Assembly (NCBI RefSeq): GCF_022429645.1
Contig: NZ_CP092480.1
Span: forward strand, 1,904,501 to 1,968,500
DNA: 64,000 nt
Reading direction: 5' to 3'
DNA from: Lutibacter sp. A80
GTDB taxonomy: Bacteria > Bacteroidota > Bacteroidia > Flavobacteriales > Flavobacteriaceae
The position numbers were made by a program, and so were the translations under genes. Numbering within the stretch: the first letter of the stretch is position 1; each line of letters opens with the position of its first letter. The notes beneath the pieces were generated by a model. The model did no database searches. It was not told the origin of the DNA and worked only from the letters and a program-made list of their open reading frames with translations. Below are positions 63,723 to 64,000 of this stretch, one piece after another.

Positions 63723-64000
63723 TTAAACTTTTAACTTATACTTATACATATTTATAACATTTTCCAATCCCAAATAAAGTGATTCGGTAATTAATGCATG
63801 ACCTATAGAAACCTCTAATAGATTAGGTATATTTTCAGCAAAATATTTAATATTATTTAAACTTAAATCGTGTCCAGCATTAATTCCTAAGCCAAGTTCA
63901 GTAGCTAGTTCTGCACTTTTAGTATATGGAATTATGGCATCTTTATTTCCTAATTCATATTGCGTAGCAAAATCTTCGGTATACAATTCAATTCTATCTG
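63723..64000 (-). CDS. pdxJ: Pyridoxine 5'-phosphate synthase, 3' part only
   Basis: The frame runs on past the right edge of the window, so the N-terminal part (about 60 percent) is missing. The 92 visible codons include DRIELYTEDFA, GLGINAGHDLSLNNI (catalytic His and phosphate loop) and EVSIGHALITESLYLGLENVI, which are diagnostic of PdxJ. It closes the pyridine ring of vitamin B6 from aminoacetone phosphate and deoxyxylulose 5-phosphate. Confidence 0.93.
   Translation of the reverse strand, partial: DRIELYTEDFATQYELGNKDAIIPYTKSAELATELGLGINAGHDLSLNNIKYFAENIPNLLEVSIGHALITESLYLGLENVINMYKYKLKV

Noticed and set aside
1-64000. CRISPR array, rRNA operon, insertion sequence or origin of replication
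   Set aside because: No regularly spaced repeats, rRNA sequences, transposase genes or DnaA-box clusters were seen on either strand.

Overview
The window is AT-rich DNA from a member of the Bacteroidota, most likely family Flavobacteriaceae. The supporting signs are an alternative complex III locus followed directly by cytochrome oxidase genes, a DAHP synthase fused to chorismate mutase, a DnaG primase without zinc ligands, GT117/DUF2723 and S37-type genes, starts without Shine-Dalgarno sequences, and repeated matches to the flavobacterial promoter (TTTG, about 19 nt, TAnnTTTG). Genus is not determined. No prophage, insertion sequence, CRISPR array or rRNA was seen. Most of the window is core chromosome.

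Layout. 1-4.9 kb: a GH3-family gene (5' cut by the window), a large SF2 helicase with a hydrophobic C-terminal segment, and a polyprenyl diphosphate synthase. 5.4-9.5 kb: a phenylalanine/tyrosine operon (pheA, aminotransferase, tyrA, DAHP synthase-chorismate mutase) preceded by an unlisted 20-residue leader peptide containing FYFYFYF and a terminator/antiterminator pair. This is the most striking feature found. 9.8-18.1 kb: a polysaccharide export module (Wzi-like, PHP-type tyrosine phosphatase, Wzc-like kinase, Wza-like lipoprotein, UDP-sugar dehydratase and aminotransferase). 18.3-25.8 kb: an S37-type peptidase, a tight rpsU-GNAT-symporter-racemase operon, MarR, an aldehyde dehydrogenase and a small unknown protein. 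25.8-39.1 kb: deacetylase, GT117 protein, tRNA-Gln with clear promoter and terminator, sugar transporter with ROK kinase, tag, aldehyde dehydrogenase, LemA/DUF2207 pair and small genes.

39.1-50.9 kb: the terminal respiratory block actABCDEF-coxB-coxA, all on the minus strand. Quinol electrons would pass through multiheme ActA and ActE to the CuA/heme-copper oxidase. An internal terminator and promoter separate coxBA from the act genes. 51.1-64 kb: SPOR protein, dnaG, clpX, clpP, M1 peptidase, DEAD-box helicase, a pyruvate-kinase-like protein, a palindromic repeat element, trigger factor, a small membrane protein, an alpha/beta hydrolase and the 3' end of pdxJ (cut by the window).

All calls are from reading the sequence. 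No database search or folding program was run.
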